The notes under the pieces are model-generated. The model ran no database searches and had not been told where the DNA came from. It worked only from the letters and a program-made list of their open reading frames with translations. 64,000 nt of DNA from Pseudarcicella hirudinis. Lineage in GTDB: Bacteria > Bacteroidota > Bacteroidia > Cytophagales > Spirosomataceae. Positions 33,003-42,521 of this stretch are shown here, in pieces; position 1 is the first letter of the stretch, and every line of letters starts with the position of its first letter. The translations under genes and the position numbers were made by a program. Location of the stretch: NCBI RefSeq assembly GCF_900115665.1, contig NZ_FOXH01000001.1, positions 1-64,000 on the forward strand. The letters are read 5' to 3'.

Positions 33003-36000
33003 ATGAAACTTTTTGAAGAGGAAGTTTCAGGTTTAACGAAAAATGACCCTGAAAATATTCCAAATGGTACGGATCCCTTTAATACCTGCTGCCACAAAAC
33101 AATCGAATTAACCCACACGAAATCAGAATTTTATTCTGTAGTTTTTCTATATGCCTGTATACCTGTGAAAAGGGGATTTCTTTCAGCCATATTTTTAAGT
33201 TTTATTTTTATAGGTTCTTCCTTCGGAATGTCTCCATCCAATGGAGTACTGGATTTACGTCAGCATGATTTTGAGAAAAATCCATCTCTGGCAATAGATG
33301 AAAACTGGGCTTTTTACTGGCAGAAACTCATAAGCCCGGATCAGCTTTCCAAAGCACCGGCTCCTGATTTTTATACAATACTAAGCAAAACCTGGAATGA
33401 ACAAAAAGTACTTAAAATTCCTTTCAAAGCTTTTGGTTGTGCCAGTTATGCGCTCAAAGTATATGTAGATCATAAGAAAAATCCTATTCTTGCCTTTTCT
33501 TTTCCGGCCGTTTATTCCAGTTATAATTTTTGGATTAACGGAGAACTGATTGCTAAAAACGGAACTGTTGCCGCCAGCAGCCAGGACTATCAGCCTCATT
33601 GGCTGCCTGTGATAAAGGTCTATGCACCCAAGTCCGACACCCTGCAAATGCTGATGCAGATTGCCAATTTCGACCATTTTAAAGGAGGAATTGCCAAACA
33701 GATTATGATGGGGAAAACAGAAACCCTGCTTGAGAGCAGAGAGCTTGAGGTAGCATCAGATTTATTGCTTACCGGGGTTTTACTCATGGGAGCACTCTTA
33801 TTTTTTGCACTCTATCTCATGGGCGAGCGGGACAGAGAACTTTTGTTTTTTGCCCTTTTTTGCCTGGTTTTTATATACAGAATTCTCGGAGTAGATAACA
33901 TTTATTATATTCACCATCTTTTCCCTGACCTGAATTGGCATCTTACCATTCATCTGGAATATTTTGCAACCTTTTTCGGGATATTTATTTTTACCCTGTT
34001 TTTGCGTGAACTGTATCCCGATGAAACAAAAGACTTTTTTCTCAAAGCAATTACCGGGGCGAGTTTGTTTTATATCGTACTGCTAATTTTTACACCTGCC
34101 TTTATATTTACGTATGCGGCGGCCTTTTTCTATCTTGTAGTACTGGTATTTATCGGATACAATTTTTACATTACCATTTATGCCTACATTAATAAAAGGC
34201 AGGGGGCATTGTATGCTTTGTTAAGTTCGATAGCACTTGGAATAGCGATTTCTCTGACAATTCTGGGATATTTTGAGTTTCTGGAATATACCCCGCTCTA
34301 TTTCTTTTTTGGGTATCTTGGTTTTATATTCTTCCAGAACCTGATACTTTCCTATCGTTTTGCCTATTCACTCAGACATGCCAAAGAGCAGGCTGAACAG
34401 GGAGGAAGAGCTAAATCAGAATTTCTGGCTAATATGAGTCATGAAATCAGAACACCGCTCAATGGTGTAATAGGTTTTACTGACCTGTTAATGAAGACTC
34501 CACTGAATGAAACCCAGCTGAAATATACCTCAACTGTTTATCAGTCTGCTAATTCCCTGTTAAGTATTATCAACGATATTCTTGATTTTTCAAAGATTGA
34601 AGCCGGAAAGCTGGAATTGTCTGTTGAAAAAACGGATTTACAGGAGCTGGGGACACAAGTGGTAAATATCATTTCTTTCCAGGCGGAAGAAAAATACCTG
34701 GAAGTAATATTGAATATCCCTCCGGATGCTCCCAGGTTCATCTGGGTTGATCCGGTAAGGCTGCGGCAGATTCTGGTTAATTTACTGGGAAATGCTGTCA
34801 AATTTACCCATCAGGGAGAAATAGAACTGAAGGTAGAATTGCTGGAGAAATCAGTTAACGGAGAAACAGGGTTCAGATTTTCTGTAAGAGATACCGGTGT
34901 AGGGATAGATGAAGCCAATCAGCAGAAAATATTCAACGCTTTTTCTCAGGAAGACGCTTCTACTACAAGGAAATTCGGAGGTACAGGTCTTGGGCTTAGC
35001 ATTTCTAATAAATTGCTGGAGTTGATGAACAGCAAGCTGAAATTACAAAGCCGGAAAGAAGAAGGAAGTACTTTTTATTTCGAATTATCTCTGGAAACAG
35101 ATGAAGACGACCAGCCTGTGCTGGAAAATTATGAAAATATACGGAAAGTATTGATTGTAGATGATAATGCGGTAAATCGAAATATTCTGAAAGATATGCT
35201 GTCCATTAAAAATATTGCTTCAGAGCAGGTCAATAACGGGATGGAAGCCCTTCAGAAATTGAGTACCGGAGAACAGTTTGATCTGATTCTGATGGATTAC
35301 CATATGCCATATATGGACGGACTGGAAACTGTCAGGAAAATACGGGAACAGACAGAATTAAAAGAGCAGCCTTTAATCATGTTGCTGCATAGTTCTTCGG
35401 TAGATCAGAAAATAAGCGACGCCTGCAAAACACTTGATATTCGCCAACGATTGATTAAGCCATTTAATATCAATCAGTTGTATGGAGCTATCGCTACTTT
35501 GCCTATTGAAAATATTGAAAAAGTCAGGGTAAAAACGGCAAAAGAAACGAAGACAGAAGCTGCTCCATCCCTGAAGGAAATCAGTATTCTGATTGTCGAA
35601 GATAATCCGGTTAATATGCTGCTGGCCCGCACTATTTTAAGAAGTCTTTTCCCTCAATCCCGTATCCTGGAAGCTGAGAACGGAAAACTTGGCGTAGAAG
35701 TATTTTTGCGGGAACCTCTGGACATTATTTTTATGGATGTACAAATGCCGGTTATGGGAGGATATGAAGCTACTAAAGAAATCAGAGCTGCAGAGAAGGA
35801 AGGACATGTACCGATTATTGCTCTGACAGCCGGGACAGTGAAAGGTGAAAGAGAAAAATGCCTGGAAGCAGGAATGGATGAATACCTGACAAAACCCGTT
35901 GTAAAGGAAACTATTGCGAAAACCATGTCTAAATGGCTTCCGGTTCAGGTAGCAGGTGTGAATGAAGAATCCCCGGAAAATAAACCGGATGTGAAGGTAC

Positions 36001-36311
36001 ATTTTGATAAAAATGAATTCAGTAAAAGAATAGACTTTGATGAAGCGTTGATGGGAGAACTATTGTTTCTGGCCAGGGCTTCTCTGGAAGCATTTTCTCC
36101 GAATCTTCAAAAACTGATTGAAAACCGGGATTTAAAAGGAATCAGAGCATTAGCTCACAGATTGAAAGGAACTTCTCTTAGTGCCTGTTTTAACCTTTTG
36201 GTTGAGAAAGCCGGAAGACTGGAAGCCTTCACGACTTTCGATGAACAGAAAATTCAGGCCATAGCTACAGAAATAGAAGAAGAAATTACGTATTTGAAGA
36301 CCCTGATTTAA
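33003..36311 (+). CDS. 7TM-DISM hybrid sensor histidine kinase/response regulator
   Basis: A 1102-residue one-protein phosphorelay. Order: N-terminal membrane segment (about 58-75), extracellular 7TMR-DISM-type domain (to about 245), seven transmembrane helices (about 250-450), HisKA with [13 protein letters not shown] (His480), HATPase ([16 protein letters not shown]), receiver 1 with LMDYHMP (Asp765), receiver 2 with FMDVQMP (Asp912), and a C-terminal Hpt domain AHRLKGTS (His1052). Internal transfer His-Asp-His is possible. The N-terminal 55 residues before the first membrane segment are odd, and a later start is possible. No output regulator is adjacent, and the target is unknown. Receiver 1 lacks the usual Thr before the SS of LLHSSSV but keeps the Lys in LIKPF. 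Confidence 0.93.
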   Translation: MKLFEEEVSGLTKNDPENIPNGTDPFNTCCHKTIELTHTKSEFYSVVFLYACIPVKRGFLSAIFLSFIFIGSSFGMSPSNGVLDLRQHDFEKNPSLAIDENWAFYWQKLISPDQLSKAPAPDFYTILSKTWNEQKVLKIPFKAFGCASYALKVYVDHKKNPILAFSFPAVYSSYNFWINGELIAKNGTVAASSQDYQPHWLPVIKVYAPKSDTLQMLMQIANFDHFKGGIAKQIMMGKTETLLESRELEVASDLLLTGVLLMGALLFFALYLMGERDRELLFFALFCLVFIYRILGVDNIYYIHHLFPDLNWHLTIHLEYFATFFGIFIFTLFLRELYPDETKDFFLKAITGASLFYIVLLIFTPAFIFTYAAAFFYLVVLVFIGYNFYITIYAYINKRQGALYALLSSIALGIAISLTILGYFEFLEYTPLYFFFGYLGFIFFQNLILSYRFAYSLRHAKEQAEQGGRAKSEFLANMSHEIRTPLNGVIGFTDLLMKTPLNETQLKYTSTVYQSANSLLSIINDILDFSKIEAGKLELSVEKTDLQELGTQVVNIISFQAEEKYLEVILNIPPDAPRFIWVDPVRLRQILVNLLGNAVKFTHQGEIELKVELLEKSVNGETGFRFSVRDTGVGIDEANQQKIFNAFSQEDASTTRKFGGTGLGLSISNKLLELMNSKLKLQSRKEEGSTFYFELSLETDEDDQPVLENYENIRKVLIVDDNAVNRNILKDMLSIKNIASEQVNNGMEALQKLSTGEQFDLILMDYHMPYMDGLETVRKIREQTELKEQPLIMLLHSSSVDQKISDACKTLDIRQRLIKPFNINQLYGAIATLPIENIEKVRVKTAKETKTEAAPSLKEISILIVEDNPVNMLLARTILRSLFPQSRILEAENGKLGVEVFLREPLDIIFMDVQMPVMGGYEATKEIRAAEKEGHVPIIALTAGTVKGEREKCLEAGMDEYLTKPVVKETIAKTMSKWLPVQVAGVNEESPENKPDVKVHFDKNEFSKRIDFDEALMGELLFLARASLEAFSPNLQKLIENRDLKGIRALAHRLKGTSLSACFNLLVEKAGRLEAFTTFDEQKIQAIATEIEEEITYLKTLI

Positions 36312-36344
36312 GGCAGGGGAGTTATGGTTTTTGAGATAAGAAAC

Positions 36345-36971
36345 TTATAAATTTTCTGCAATCTTAGATTTTGGAATGGTATCCATTGTGCCAAAAACAT
36401 GATCCCACAAAGGAGAGGAGACCCCGAAAACTTTGGCATCTTTATAATGGTGAACAGCATGATTAATCCACAGATGTTTGAAAAAGTTTTTAGGAGGAGG
36501 ATAGGCATGTACTGCATAATGTACAAGCAGATAAGCTGCATATCCCCAGATAAAGCCCGGAAAGAAGGCATAAGCTGCTTCTCCCATCAGAAAAAAACAA
36601 ACAGCAAAAAGACTTGCAGCCAGAATGATAGCTAAAACAGGAGGCATGGCCAGTCTGGTTTTGTCTCTTGGGTATTCATGATGAACCCCATGTGCAATAT
36701 ATTGAAATTTAGCACGGGCTTCTGTGCTGGGTTCAATATGATAAACACTGCGATGAACCCAATATTCTACGAAAGTAAAAGTTATTAACCCCGTTGCAAA
36801 AAGTAATCCGATGAACAAATGGCTTAGTTCGCTGTATGAAAAAGCATACCAGCCTAATACCGCACCAATCAGAAAAAACATACTCACAGGTACAGAAATA
36901 TGGGTTCGGGAAAGCTTTTCAAGAATCGGATTTTCAAATAACTGTTTGGTGCCACTATTTTTAGGTCTCAT
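36345..36971 (-). CDS. Fatty acid hydroxylase / sterol desaturase family protein
   Basis: A 208-residue membrane protein from the ATG at 36971; the longer reading to 37046 lies within the promoter. Four or more membrane helices surround the histidine clusters HRSVYH, HGVHHEYP, HYAVHAY and HAVHH, the di-iron ligands of this superfamily. Size and pattern match the bacterial fatty acid 2-hydroxylase-like branch (FA_hydroxylase), which could act on sphingolipid or ornithine-lipid acyl chains. The substrate is inferred, not shown. Convergent with the hybrid kinase, 33 bases apart. Confidence 0.88.
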   Translation of the reverse strand: MRPKNSGTKQLFENPILEKLSRTHISVPVSMFFLIGAVLGWYAFSYSELSHLFIGLLFATGLITFTFVEYWVHRSVYHIEPSTEARAKFQYIAHGVHHEYPRDKTRLAMPPVLAIILAASLFAVCFFLMGEAAYAFFPGFIWGYAAYLLVHYAVHAYPPPKNFFKHLWINHAVHHYKDAKVFGVSSPLWDHVFGTMDTIPKSKIAENL

Positions 36972-37043
36972 AAAGGGGATCTGATAAGATTGAGATGAAT
37001 AATAAAGACAGGGAAATGCCCTGCCTGATAAGCAAATTATCCG

Positions 37044-37051
37044 CAAAATTA
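37044..37051 (-). promoter_or_regulatory. -7 box of the fatty acid hydroxylase gene
   Basis: TAATTTTG on the minus strand fits TAnnTTTG exactly and gives a leader of about 65 bases, which supports the start codon at 36971. Confidence 0.5.
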
Positions 37052-37134
37052 TTTAAATCCCGGCTGGAGATATGGTGTTTTCTCAGTGTTTAATGGTAGT
37101 TTTTATGTGAACTGATAAAGGAATACCGGAAGAA

Positions 37135-37317
37135 TCAGCATTTTCTTCTCAACACATTCAGCATTCTTATCACAAAATCTCTGGCGTAATATGCCCTTGA
37201 GATTGTCGTATTCACCCCCTTTGAAATTGACTTCAGACTACTAATTTTATCATCGGATAAACAGGGATGCTGCATGATTTTTGATAGAAAAATACTTGTT
37301 TCAAGGCTGACTGACAT
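37135..37317 (-). CDS. Possible small protein, 60 residues
   Basis: An ATG ORF in a 390-base gap, starting MSVSLETSIFLSKIMQHPCL and ending IRMLNVLRRKC. It has no signal or membrane segment and a mixed, protein-like composition with a basic C-terminus. I do not recognise a family. It is the only ORF of note in the gap, which otherwise shows just the -7 box at 37044. Coding status is uncertain. Confidence 0.35.
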   Translation of the reverse strand: MSVSLETSIFLSKIMQHPCLSDDKISSLKSISKGVNTTISRAYYARDFVIRMLNVLRRKC

Positions 37318-37438
37318 CGTCTGATTATCAGAACAGAATAAGGTTAATGTTAAGTTATTTTATAGTTTCATTAACAGTAGAAAAAAGATTAATTTAATAC
37401 CATCTGTTATATAACTTAATTTTTGAATCAATAAGATT

Positions 37439-37825
37439 ATGGGAAATCTGCAACATCCGACTTTAGGAAATGGCAAAATATGCTATCTTGAAATACCCGC
37501 TGTTGATGTGAATCAATCTGCGTCATTTTATCAATCTGTTTTCGGTTGGGAAATCCGAAATCGTGGTGACGGATCAATTGCTTTTGATGATGGGGTAGGA
37601 GAAGTAAGCGGAACCTGGGTAACCGGAAGAAATCCTTCAGTGGAAGTAGGTTTACTCATTCACATTATGGTTCGGAATGCTGTTTCCACCCTTGAATTGA
37701 TTCTGGCACATGGGGGAAAAGTAGTACAGGAAATCGGGAGGGATTTTCCGGAAATTACAGCAAGATTCAGTGATCCGGCAGGAAACATTATGGGGATTTA
37801 TCAGGATCAGAGTCTGGGTAACTAG
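37439..37825 (+). CDS. VOC family (glyoxalase-like) protein
   Basis: A 128-residue single vicinal-oxygen-chelate protein: ICYLEIPAVDVNQSASFYQSVFGWEI at the start and RFSDPAGNIMGIYQ at the end, the paired beta-alpha-beta modules of the glyoxalase/bleomycin-resistance fold. The first expected metal ligand position (H or E near residue 17-18) is Glu in YLEIP. The enzymatic or binding role is unknown. Followed by a GyrI-like gene 85 bases on. Confidence 0.87.
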   Translation: MGNLQHPTLGNGKICYLEIPAVDVNQSASFYQSVFGWEIRNRGDGSIAFDDGVGEVSGTWVTGRNPSVEVGLLIHIMVRNAVSTLELILAHGGKVVQEIGRDFPEITARFSDPAGNIMGIYQDQSLGN

Positions 37826-37910
37826 AATGTTGAACACTGTTTTAAGATGGGATGCCGGGCCTTTCATGCCAAAGTCATCAGGAAATAAACTTTAAATATT
37901 GAATTATCAA

Positions 37911-38321
37911 ATGGAGAAAATTATCTTTGACAAAGACATAAGTGTCTTTTGCGTAACAGCAAGCTCTTTTCCGGACGGAATTCTTGCTGCTCATCAGAAA
38001 TTACATTCATTGATTCCTTTTTCAATGGAAAGAAAGTACCTGGGCTTGTCGCGACTTAATGAGCAGGGTGAGATTATCTATAAGGCAGCGGCCGGGGAAA
38101 GTCATGAAGGAGAAGGGCAAGCCTTAGGATGTGAAACCATCATTCTTAAGAGTGGTGTGTATCTGAGTTTGCTTATTACAGATTTTATGAAGGATATTCC
38201 TGCGATAGGTAATGCATTTCAGGAGTTGTTAGCCCAGCCTGATCTGGATCCTGAAGGTTATTGTGTGGAATGGTATATAAACGATAAAGATGTGAAGTGT
38301 ATGATTAGAACCACTGCATAA
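37911..38321 (+). CDS. GyrI-like / AraC effector-binding-domain protein
   Basis: About 136 residues from the ATG at 37911; a TTG at 37899 is unlikely. The pattern ISVFCVTASSFPDGILAAHQKLHSLIP, then YLGLSRLNEQGEIIYKAAAGE and EWYINDKDVKCMI resembles the small-molecule-binding (GyrI-like) fold often found alone in Bacteroidota. The assignment is by overall pattern, with no diagnostic motif. It might sense a small ligand. Confidence 0.55.
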   Translation: MEKIIFDKDISVFCVTASSFPDGILAAHQKLHSLIPFSMERKYLGLSRLNEQGEIIYKAAAGESHEGEGQALGCETIILKSGVYLSLLITDFMKDIPAIGNAFQELLAQPDLDPEGYCVEWYINDKDVKCMIRTTA

Positions 38322-38467
38322 ATCGGTACTTTAATTCGTCTGGATTTTAATGTTCTTAACTTCATCAATAAACAAAATTATCAGAATGAATAGCAGATTT
38401 AGCAGGTGTTAAAATAGGGCAGAAATGTCAGGAAATAAAAGAAAGAACTTAAAAGTAATACCACAGT

Positions 38468-39894
38468 GTGAAAATTAAACCTGTGGGCAGACAAATGGAA
38501 CCAACTCAAAAAAAAGGTACGATCTCAACCATCATTAATGTGATCAGATTATCGCTCAATGGAGAAGAGCAGGATTATACACAAGGGAGTATCCGGAAGG
38601 CTGTATTTTTATTGGCTATTCCTATGATACTGGAACTGAGTCTGGAAAGTGTATTTGCTGTAGTGGATATGTTTTTTGTAAGTAAACTCGGACAAAATGC
38701 AATTGCTACGGTGGGCCTGACAGAATCAGTAATTACAATTGTTTACTCCATCGCAATAGGATTGAGTACTGCCGCAACGGCTATTGTTGCCAGAAGAATC
38801 GGTGAAAAGGATCCGGAGGCTGCCTCACATGCAGGAGCGCAATCGCTCATGCTTGCGATGATTGCTACCATTATCCTGAGCCTGACCGGAATGCTCTTCG
38901 CCTCAGAAATTCTGGCACTGATGGGCGCAAGTCCTGAAGTAGTAAGAGACGGAGCCATTTTCACCCGGATTATGCTGGGAGGTAGCGTGGCTATTATTCT
39001 TCTGTTCCTGATTAATGGTATTTTCAGAGGAGAGCGGGTAATGCAGCTATGGCTATGAAAAGCTTATGGATTGCCAGCATTATGAACATTATTCTTTGCC
39101 CTGTTTTTATTCATCTCTTCGGTTTAAAGGGAGCCGCAATTGCTACGGTAATAGGGCGCAGTGCAGGGGTTTTGTATCAATGCTACCATTTATTTAAAGG
39201 AAGCGGTATTCTGAAATTCAAAGCTATCCATTTTAAATATGACAGCAGTCTTATTACCTCAATTATTAAGATTGCCTGGCCGGCTACTTTTCAGTTTGTC
39301 ATAGCAAGCGGCAGCTGGATTGTTTTAGCCAGATTAGTTGCAGAAACAGGTGGCACTACTGCCTCAGCAGGTTATCAGATTGCCATTCGTAATGTGGTAT
39401 TTTTTATTCTTCCAGCCTGGGGATTGAGCAATGCTGCGGCTACGCTGGTTGGACAAAATCTTGGCGCAAAAGAAATCCAAAGAGCAGAGCAAAGTGTTTT
39501 ACTTACAGCTAAATACAACGCTATCTTTATGAGTTTTGTAATGATTTTGTTTGTTTTCTGTGCATCGCCTATTATCAGATTCTTTACTGAGGATGAGGGA
39601 ATTGTAGCTTATGGTACCAAAGCGTTACAGATTATCGGGGCAGGATATATTTTTTATGGCATTGGAATGGTTATGACTCAGGCACTGAATGGCGCCGGTG
39701 ATACCCGTACACCGACAATTATAAATTTCATAGGATTCTGGTTATTTCAGATACCTTTTGCATGGTTTTTATCAAAGCAGACTGAGCTTGCTTCTACAGG
39801 AGCTTTTATTGCTATTCCGGTGGCAGAAACCCTCATCGCTCTGATTGCTTTATATTTCTTCAAAAAAGGTAAATGGAAAGAAGTAAAAGTATAA
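38468..39894 (+). pseudogene. MATE family efflux transporter, disrupted by a frameshift
   Basis: Two adjacent frames together encode a normal-length MATE transporter of about 475 residues. Frame 1 (38468-39058) covers the first six membrane helices and runs through VFLLAIPMILELSLESVFAVVDMFFVSKLG. It breaks inside the canonical FRGAG-x-A motif at about 39029-39036, where GGAGAGCG carries a GA duplication. Removing that GA restores FRGAGNAAMAMKSLW, and frame 2 continues to 39894 with the remaining six helices. The lesion would end the protein in the middle of the sixth helix region. Start GTG 38468 or ATG 38495. Either a recent loss of function or a sequencing error. Confidence 0.85.
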
Positions 39895-39929
39895 GCTATT
39901 TTACTGGATTGAATAGGTAAAACATAATT

Positions 39930-39960
39930 ATGCTCTGTCGTGTACAGAGCATTTTTTTTT
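39930..39960 (+). terminator. Intrinsic terminator after the MATE gene
   Basis: ATGCTCTGT/ACAGAGCAT with a 4-base loop is followed by a run of nine to ten T residues. Confidence 0.9.
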
Positions 39961-40021
39961 GCTATTGCAACCAAAGAGAAAACAGAGCCGTCTTTAAAGT
40001 TGAATAAACCATATTTATCAA

Positions 40022-40711
40022 ATGAAGAACTGTACAATTATTACTCTTTTTACCCTGTTAATTGCCGCTGCGGGATGCCAGAAGGAAGAATCTTTCGATA
40101 AATCTGAACCGATTGTTGAACCTAGATTCTATAGGATAATAGAAAGAGATACGATTATTTCCGGAAATTATCTGGGAATGGGGATTAATGAAGAAGCCGG
40201 GAAAGTGTATGCAGTCATACAATCTCTTCAACAGACCAAAGGTGTTTCGTATTTGAATGTAGTCAGCAATAATTCTTCTGATATTACCGCTTTGCGTGAC
40301 CGGATTTCTTTATATGACTATATTTTATTAGACCAGAATGAAGGTACTGATTCCGGTGTGCAGATTACTCTTGCCTCAGGAAAGATTAAAAATATCTATC
40401 TGAACAGCGGGAAAGAACTCAGTCAATGGCCGGAAAAACTGGCTGGTAAATCTGCCGTTCGTGTAGCCGATTCCGCAACGGAGTTGTATGAAAAACTGGT
40501 TAATATCAGCAGACTGGAGCCTTATAATATTAAGTTTCAGCGTATCTCCTTATTAACCAAAAATCTTAACACATCTTTTGATCCGGTTATGTCTCAGTCG
40601 CCACAATGGTATTTTGCCTATACTACCGGACCTGATTCTCTGGAAGTGGTGAAGATGTTTATTAAGAATGATAAATTAGATCATATTGAGATCGAGCGTC
40701 TCACAAACTGA
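40022..40711 (+). CDS. Hypothetical lipoprotein
   Basis: A 229-residue protein with a lipoprotein signal peptide (lipobox AAAGC, Cys19). I do not recognise the mature part, which is mixed alpha/beta with alternating hydrophobic strands (TIISGNYLGMGINEEAGKVY, KNIYLNSGKELSQWP). It lies alone after the MATE terminator and convergent with the quinone oxidoreductase. Probably periplasmic or outer-membrane facing. Confidence 0.7.
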   Translation: MKNCTIITLFTLLIAAAGCQKEESFDKSEPIVEPRFYRIIERDTIISGNYLGMGINEEAGKVYAVIQSLQQTKGVSYLNVVSNNSSDITALRDRISLYDYILLDQNEGTDSGVQITLASGKIKNIYLNSGKELSQWPEKLAGKSAVRVADSATELYEKLVNISRLEPYNIKFQRISLLTKNLNTSFDPVMSQSPQWYFAYTTGPDSLEVVKMFIKNDKLDHIEIERLTN

Positions 40712-40723
40712 AATATCAGGTTA

Positions 40724-40789
40724 AGGAAGGGGACTTGCTCAGGTTTATGTTACATCCCAATACATTACCTGTGTTTAGTCCCCATTCCT
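40724..40789. repeat. Long imperfect hairpin between convergent genes
   Basis: AGGAAGGGGACT pairs with AGTCCCCATTCCT (one bulged A), and inside it CAGGT pairs with ACCTG. There is no clear T-run. It may stop transcription of the lipoprotein gene or the opposing oxidoreductase gene. Confidence 0.4.
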
Positions 40790-40870
40790 CTGAATACCTT
40801 TATTCATACGAATAGAAATAAATCAGAAAAGTACCTAAATGGGCTGTTTAGTTGCTTTTTGCAAAATTAC

Positions 40871-41827
40871 TCAGGGAATCAATAATATTTTTCCGGTACT
40901 TTTTCTGCTTTCTAAATATTGATGCGCGGCAGCTCCGTCACTTAGTGCAAATGTTTTACTGACATTAATTGTGACTATATTTTTTGAGATCCAGTCAAAC
41001 AATACTGAAGACCTTTTTAGCCTTTCTTCCCTTGAAGTCAGGTAGCTCCATAAGTCTCCTCCTGTGAGTGTCTGGGAGTTATCCATAAGCATACGGGGGT
41101 CTATAAGCGGAGGATTTCCTCCGGAAAAGCCATAAAAAACAACGGTCCCGCTTACTTTTGTTACCTCAAAGCTGTCCATCAAAGTAGAGCCGATACTTTC
41201 AAAAACAACATCAACTTTTGATTGTTCTTTAAGGTGTTTTTTCCAGTCATCTGTATATAACAATGCTTCATCTGCCCCTGTATTCAGTACCGTTTGCCGT
41301 TTTTCTTCAGAAGAGGTGAGACCTATTACTTTAGCACCTGAATGTTTGCATAGCTGAACCAGTAACTGTCCGACACCCCCGGCGGCGGCATGAATCAGTG
41401 CCGTATCTCCGGACTTTACAGTATAACTGTCGCTGATAAGATATTGAGCCGTTAAGCCTTGCAGGAGAGATGCTGCTGCCATTTCAAAAGAAATATGATC
41501 TGGAAGCGGAATAGCCTTTTCATACGGAACTGCTACAAATTCCGCATTGGCTAAAGGTACATCGGCAAAACCGATTCTGTCTCCGATCTGTATATCTGTG
41601 ATATTACGACCAACCCTGACAACTTCACCCGCTCCTTCATAACCGGCAATGAAAGGCGTTTTTCCGGTAAGGTGATAATTTCCTTTTCTTCTGTAAATAT
41701 CCGCGAAGTTCAGGCCGATTGCTTTGTTTTTTATCAGGAGTTCATTCTCTCCGATAACAGGTTCGGGAACCTCTCCGTAATATAAAACTTCAGGCCCTCC
41801 GAAGGAGTTAAAACATAGTGCTTTCAA
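40871..41827 (-). CDS. NADPH:quinone oxidoreductase family protein
   Basis: A 318-residue zinc-free medium-chain reductase of the quinone oxidoreductase (QOR) type. KALCFNSFGGPEVLYYGEVPEP and GLNFADIYRRKG are the family's N-terminal motifs. The Rossmann motif is HAAAGGVGQLLVQLCKHSGAKVIG. No zinc-binding Cys cluster is present. It would reduce quinones or enones with NADPH. Monocistronic, with its own -7 box upstream at 41865. Confidence 0.92.
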   Translation of the reverse strand: MKALCFNSFGGPEVLYYGEVPEPVIGENELLIKNKAIGLNFADIYRRKGNYHLTGKTPFIAGYEGAGEVVRVGRNITDIQIGDRIGFADVPLANAEFVAVPYEKAIPLPDHISFEMAAASLLQGLTAQYLISDSYTVKSGDTALIHAAAGGVGQLLVQLCKHSGAKVIGLTSSEEKRQTVLNTGADEALLYTDDWKKHLKEQSKVDVVFESIGSTLMDSFEVTKVSGTVVFYGFSGGNPPLIDPRMLMDNSQTLTGGDLWSYLTSREERLKRSSVLFDWISKNIVTINVSKTFALSDGAAAHQYLESRKSTGKILLIP

Positions 41828-41864
41828 TGCTGATGGTTCTTTAAGTTTGTGATTATTTTATGCT

Positions 41865-41872
41865 CAAAGATA
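41865..41872 (-). promoter_or_regulatory. -7 box of the quinone oxidoreductase gene
   Basis: TATCTTTG on the minus strand fits TAnnTTTG exactly, 37 bases before the start codon. Confidence 0.5.
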
Positions 41873-42060
41873 AGCATTAGATTAGTGGAAATGTCTGATA
41901 AAGGAACATTGCAGATAAAGAAAACGGAAATGTTTGTATCGCTTAAATACGATCTATGGCTGATTTATCCGGAATATTTCGATAGTAATTGTAATATTTA
42001 GTAAAGTAATACTATATTTTATGATATTATTTTGATAATATTTATGTAGAAAAAGCTATT

Positions 42061-42327
42061 TCATTTAATTAAAATGCTAATTGGTTCATTAATTATGAAA
42101 GTGGTAAAATATTGCCGAAGTGATTGTTGGATAATTGTGTATGTTTGTAAAGTAGATTTATAATACAAAGATGGATTTACAGCTTTTAAATAAAGAGTTC
42201 TACGCTTATATATATATTTAATTTCAATTAATGAATCGGTTGTTATCGGAATTTTGTGTCTTGAATCATAAAGATACAAAGTTTCGGTAGCAGCCATTTT
42301 TGTTATAAAAGTTTTGCTTTCCCGCAT
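42061..42327 (-). CDS. Possible stand-alone LytTR-like DNA-binding protein
   Basis: An 88-residue ORF in a 690-base AT-rich gap. The pattern KIPITTDSLIEIKYIYKRRTLYL, then LRQYFTTFIINEPISI, loosely follows the beta-strand order of LytTR DNA-binding domains (I-x-x-D-I-x-Y-I, then L-x-x-x-F-x-x-x-x-R-x-x-I-N). The conserved Arg before the final strand is missing. The rest of the gap (41873-42060, 42328-42521) shows only short AT hairpins such as 42022-42045. Both the coding status and the family are uncertain. Confidence 0.35.
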   Translation of the reverse strand: MRESKTFITKMAATETLYLYDSRHKIPITTDSLIEIKYIYKRRTLYLKAVNPSLYYKSTLQTYTIIQQSLRQYFTTFIINEPISILIK

Positions 42328-42521
42328 TTTATCAACCAGTTTAGCTGAAGAGTATTTTACCGCATGAAATCCGGCTTATTCAATAGTCTGAAGTTTTTAT
42401 CAGTCAATTTGTTGATTTCATCTCTCAATCAACTTTATAGGTCTCAACTCGTGTAAGTTTTATAGTAAATGTTTGAACTAAATACTATTTTGCGAAAAAT
42501 TAAATTTTCATCCCAAACTCT

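Noticed and set aside
39029-39036. Programmed frameshift in the MATE gene
   Set aside because: No slippery heptamer or downstream stimulatory structure; the site is a simple GA duplication in GGAGAGCG.
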